Assembly (NCBI GenBank): GCA_031275145.1
Contig: JAISPE010000108.1
Coordinates: 1 to 6,505, forward strand
From: Prevotellaceae bacterium
Lineage (GTDB): Bacteria > Bacteroidota > Bacteroidia > Bacteroidales > UBA932
DNA length: 6,505 nt
Direction of reading: 5' to 3'
The translations under genes were made by a program, and so were the position numbers. The notes beneath the pieces were generated by a model. It was given only the letters and a program-made list of their open reading frames with translations. It made no database searches and had not been told where the DNA came from. Below, piece by piece: positions 6,210-6,505 of this stretch (its first letter is position 1; each line of letters starts with the position of its first letter).

Positions 6210-6226
6210 CCCCCTACCCTACCCTA
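6209..6226. repeat. C-rich CCCTA tract (G-rich on the minus strand)
   Basis: Six C are followed by TACCC, TACCC and TA, giving three CCCTA steps. The minus strand reads GGGTAGGGTAGGGGGG, with a further GG a few bases upstream, so it could form a two-layer G-quadruplex. It directly abuts the palindrome at 6181-6209. No role is evident. The next 60 bases (6227-6285) hold nothing I can identify. Confidence 0.5.
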
Positions 6227-6285
6227 TTCCAATGTCATCGTCAATTTAAAGCATAAAAGGTTGTAACAAAAAGCATTCCGCCAGG

Positions 6286-6309
6286 AAACTTTAGTTCGAC
6301 GAAGTCAAT
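6286..6309. repeat. 24-base dispersed repeat, copy B
   Basis: Identical to 2712-2735 and in the same orientation. The flanks differ on both sides (AGG before, GCATCC after), so the shared unit is close to 24 bases. It lies 10 bases before the inverted-repeat element at 6319, so the two copies bracket the three-gene operon. Confidence 0.8.
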
Positions 6310-6350
6310 GCATCCAAAGGAGTCTTCAATAAATAAAGGTATCAATTATG

Positions 6351-6384
6351 GCATCCCGTTAGGGATGCATCCCTAACGGGATGC
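6351..6384. repeat. Perfect 34-base palindrome made of two overlapping hairpin units
   Basis: The 17 bases 6351-6367 are the exact reverse complement of 6368-6384. It consists of two head-to-head copies of an 18-base unit sharing the central GC. Each unit is itself a hairpin: GCATCCC, a four-base loop (GTTA or TAAC), GGGATGC. As RNA it could form either two small hairpins or one long stem. Confidence 0.85.
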
Positions 6385-6416
6385 AAAACAGGACGGTATG
6401 TGTTTTCTACCGAGCG

Positions 6417-6436
6417 ATGCATCCCTAACGGGATGC
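6417..6436. repeat. Third copy of the GCATCCC-TAAC-GGGATGC unit
   Basis: ATGCATCCCTAACGGGATGC here is identical to 6365-6384, the right half of the palindrome plus its left margin, and has the same orientation. The two are 52 bases apart. The spacer holds the CGGTA/TACCG hairpin. A partial match, ATGCATCC, also occurs at 6308-6315 just outside the left terminal repeat. Confidence 0.8.
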
Positions 6437-6505
6437 TCTTTGCCATTGATGAGATACCGGAAAATAAATCCATAATTAATACCTTTATTTATTGATCGCT
6501 CCTAT

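Larger units (their letters stand above)
6319..6502. mobile_element. 184-base element with 33-base terminal inverted repeats (MITE- or BIME-like)
   Basis: The left end 6319-6351 and the reverse complement of 6470-6502 agree at 29 of 33 positions, including the shared core CAATAAATAAAGGTAT; both begin GGAG. The interior contains a 34-base perfect palindrome, a small hairpin (CGGTA 6394-6398 with TACCG 6408-6412) and a third palindromic unit. It has no coding capacity, so it would be non-autonomous. REP elements mobilised by RAYT-type Y1 transposases combine GGAG or GTAG with hairpins, a possible relative; a MITE is the alternative. The window ends 3 bases beyond, so target duplications cannot be judged. 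Confidence 0.55.

Noticed and set aside
6351..6436. CRISPR array
   Set aside because: There are only three copies of an 18-20 base palindromic unit, one inverted and overlapping its neighbour, with unequal spacing and no cas genes.

Overview
The window looks like chromosomal DNA from a member of the Bacteroidota, most likely Bacteroidales. The evidence is a textbook Bacteroidota promoter (TTTG, 19 nt, TAnnTTTG) before the second gene, no Shine-Dalgarno sequence before any start (A/T-rich leaders instead), a DUF3109 protein of the Bacteroidota type, and a large parallel beta-helix protein with a C-terminal PDZ domain like those in Bacteroidales polysaccharide-degrading genomes. The species cannot be fixed from this window.

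Layout: (1) 1-2295, the 3' part of a beta-helix/PDZ gene that runs off the left edge. (2) 2296-3047, about 750 bases without a credible gene, densely packed with repeats: a heptamer array starting inside the stop codon, two diverged copies of a roughly 95-base repeat, a 24-base dispersed repeat, a nonamer-period array with inverted partners, and a strong hairpin. (3) 3048-6172, a compact three-gene plus-strand operon: a YheS-like ABC-F translation ATPase, the flavin prenyltransferase UbiX (ATGA overlap), and a cysteine-rich DUF3109 protein 30 bases further on. (4) 6173-6505, a repeat-rich downstream region: a palindrome right after the stop, a C-rich telomere-like tract, the second 24-base repeat, and a 184-base element bounded by 33-base inverted repeats and filled with nested palindromes.

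The first gene probably encodes an exported carbohydrate-active or carbohydrate-binding protein and appears unrelated to the operon. The operon genes share transcription and probably translational coupling, but no shared pathway is evident: ABC-F proteins act on ribosomes, UbiX makes prenylated FMN for UbiD-type decarboxylases (none visible here), and DUF3109 has no established function. The least explained material is intergenic. The two 95-base repeats diverge in a way that fits either a conserved RNA hairpin or an old minus-strand reading frame, and the right-end element looks like a non-autonomous mobile or REP/BIME-like unit.
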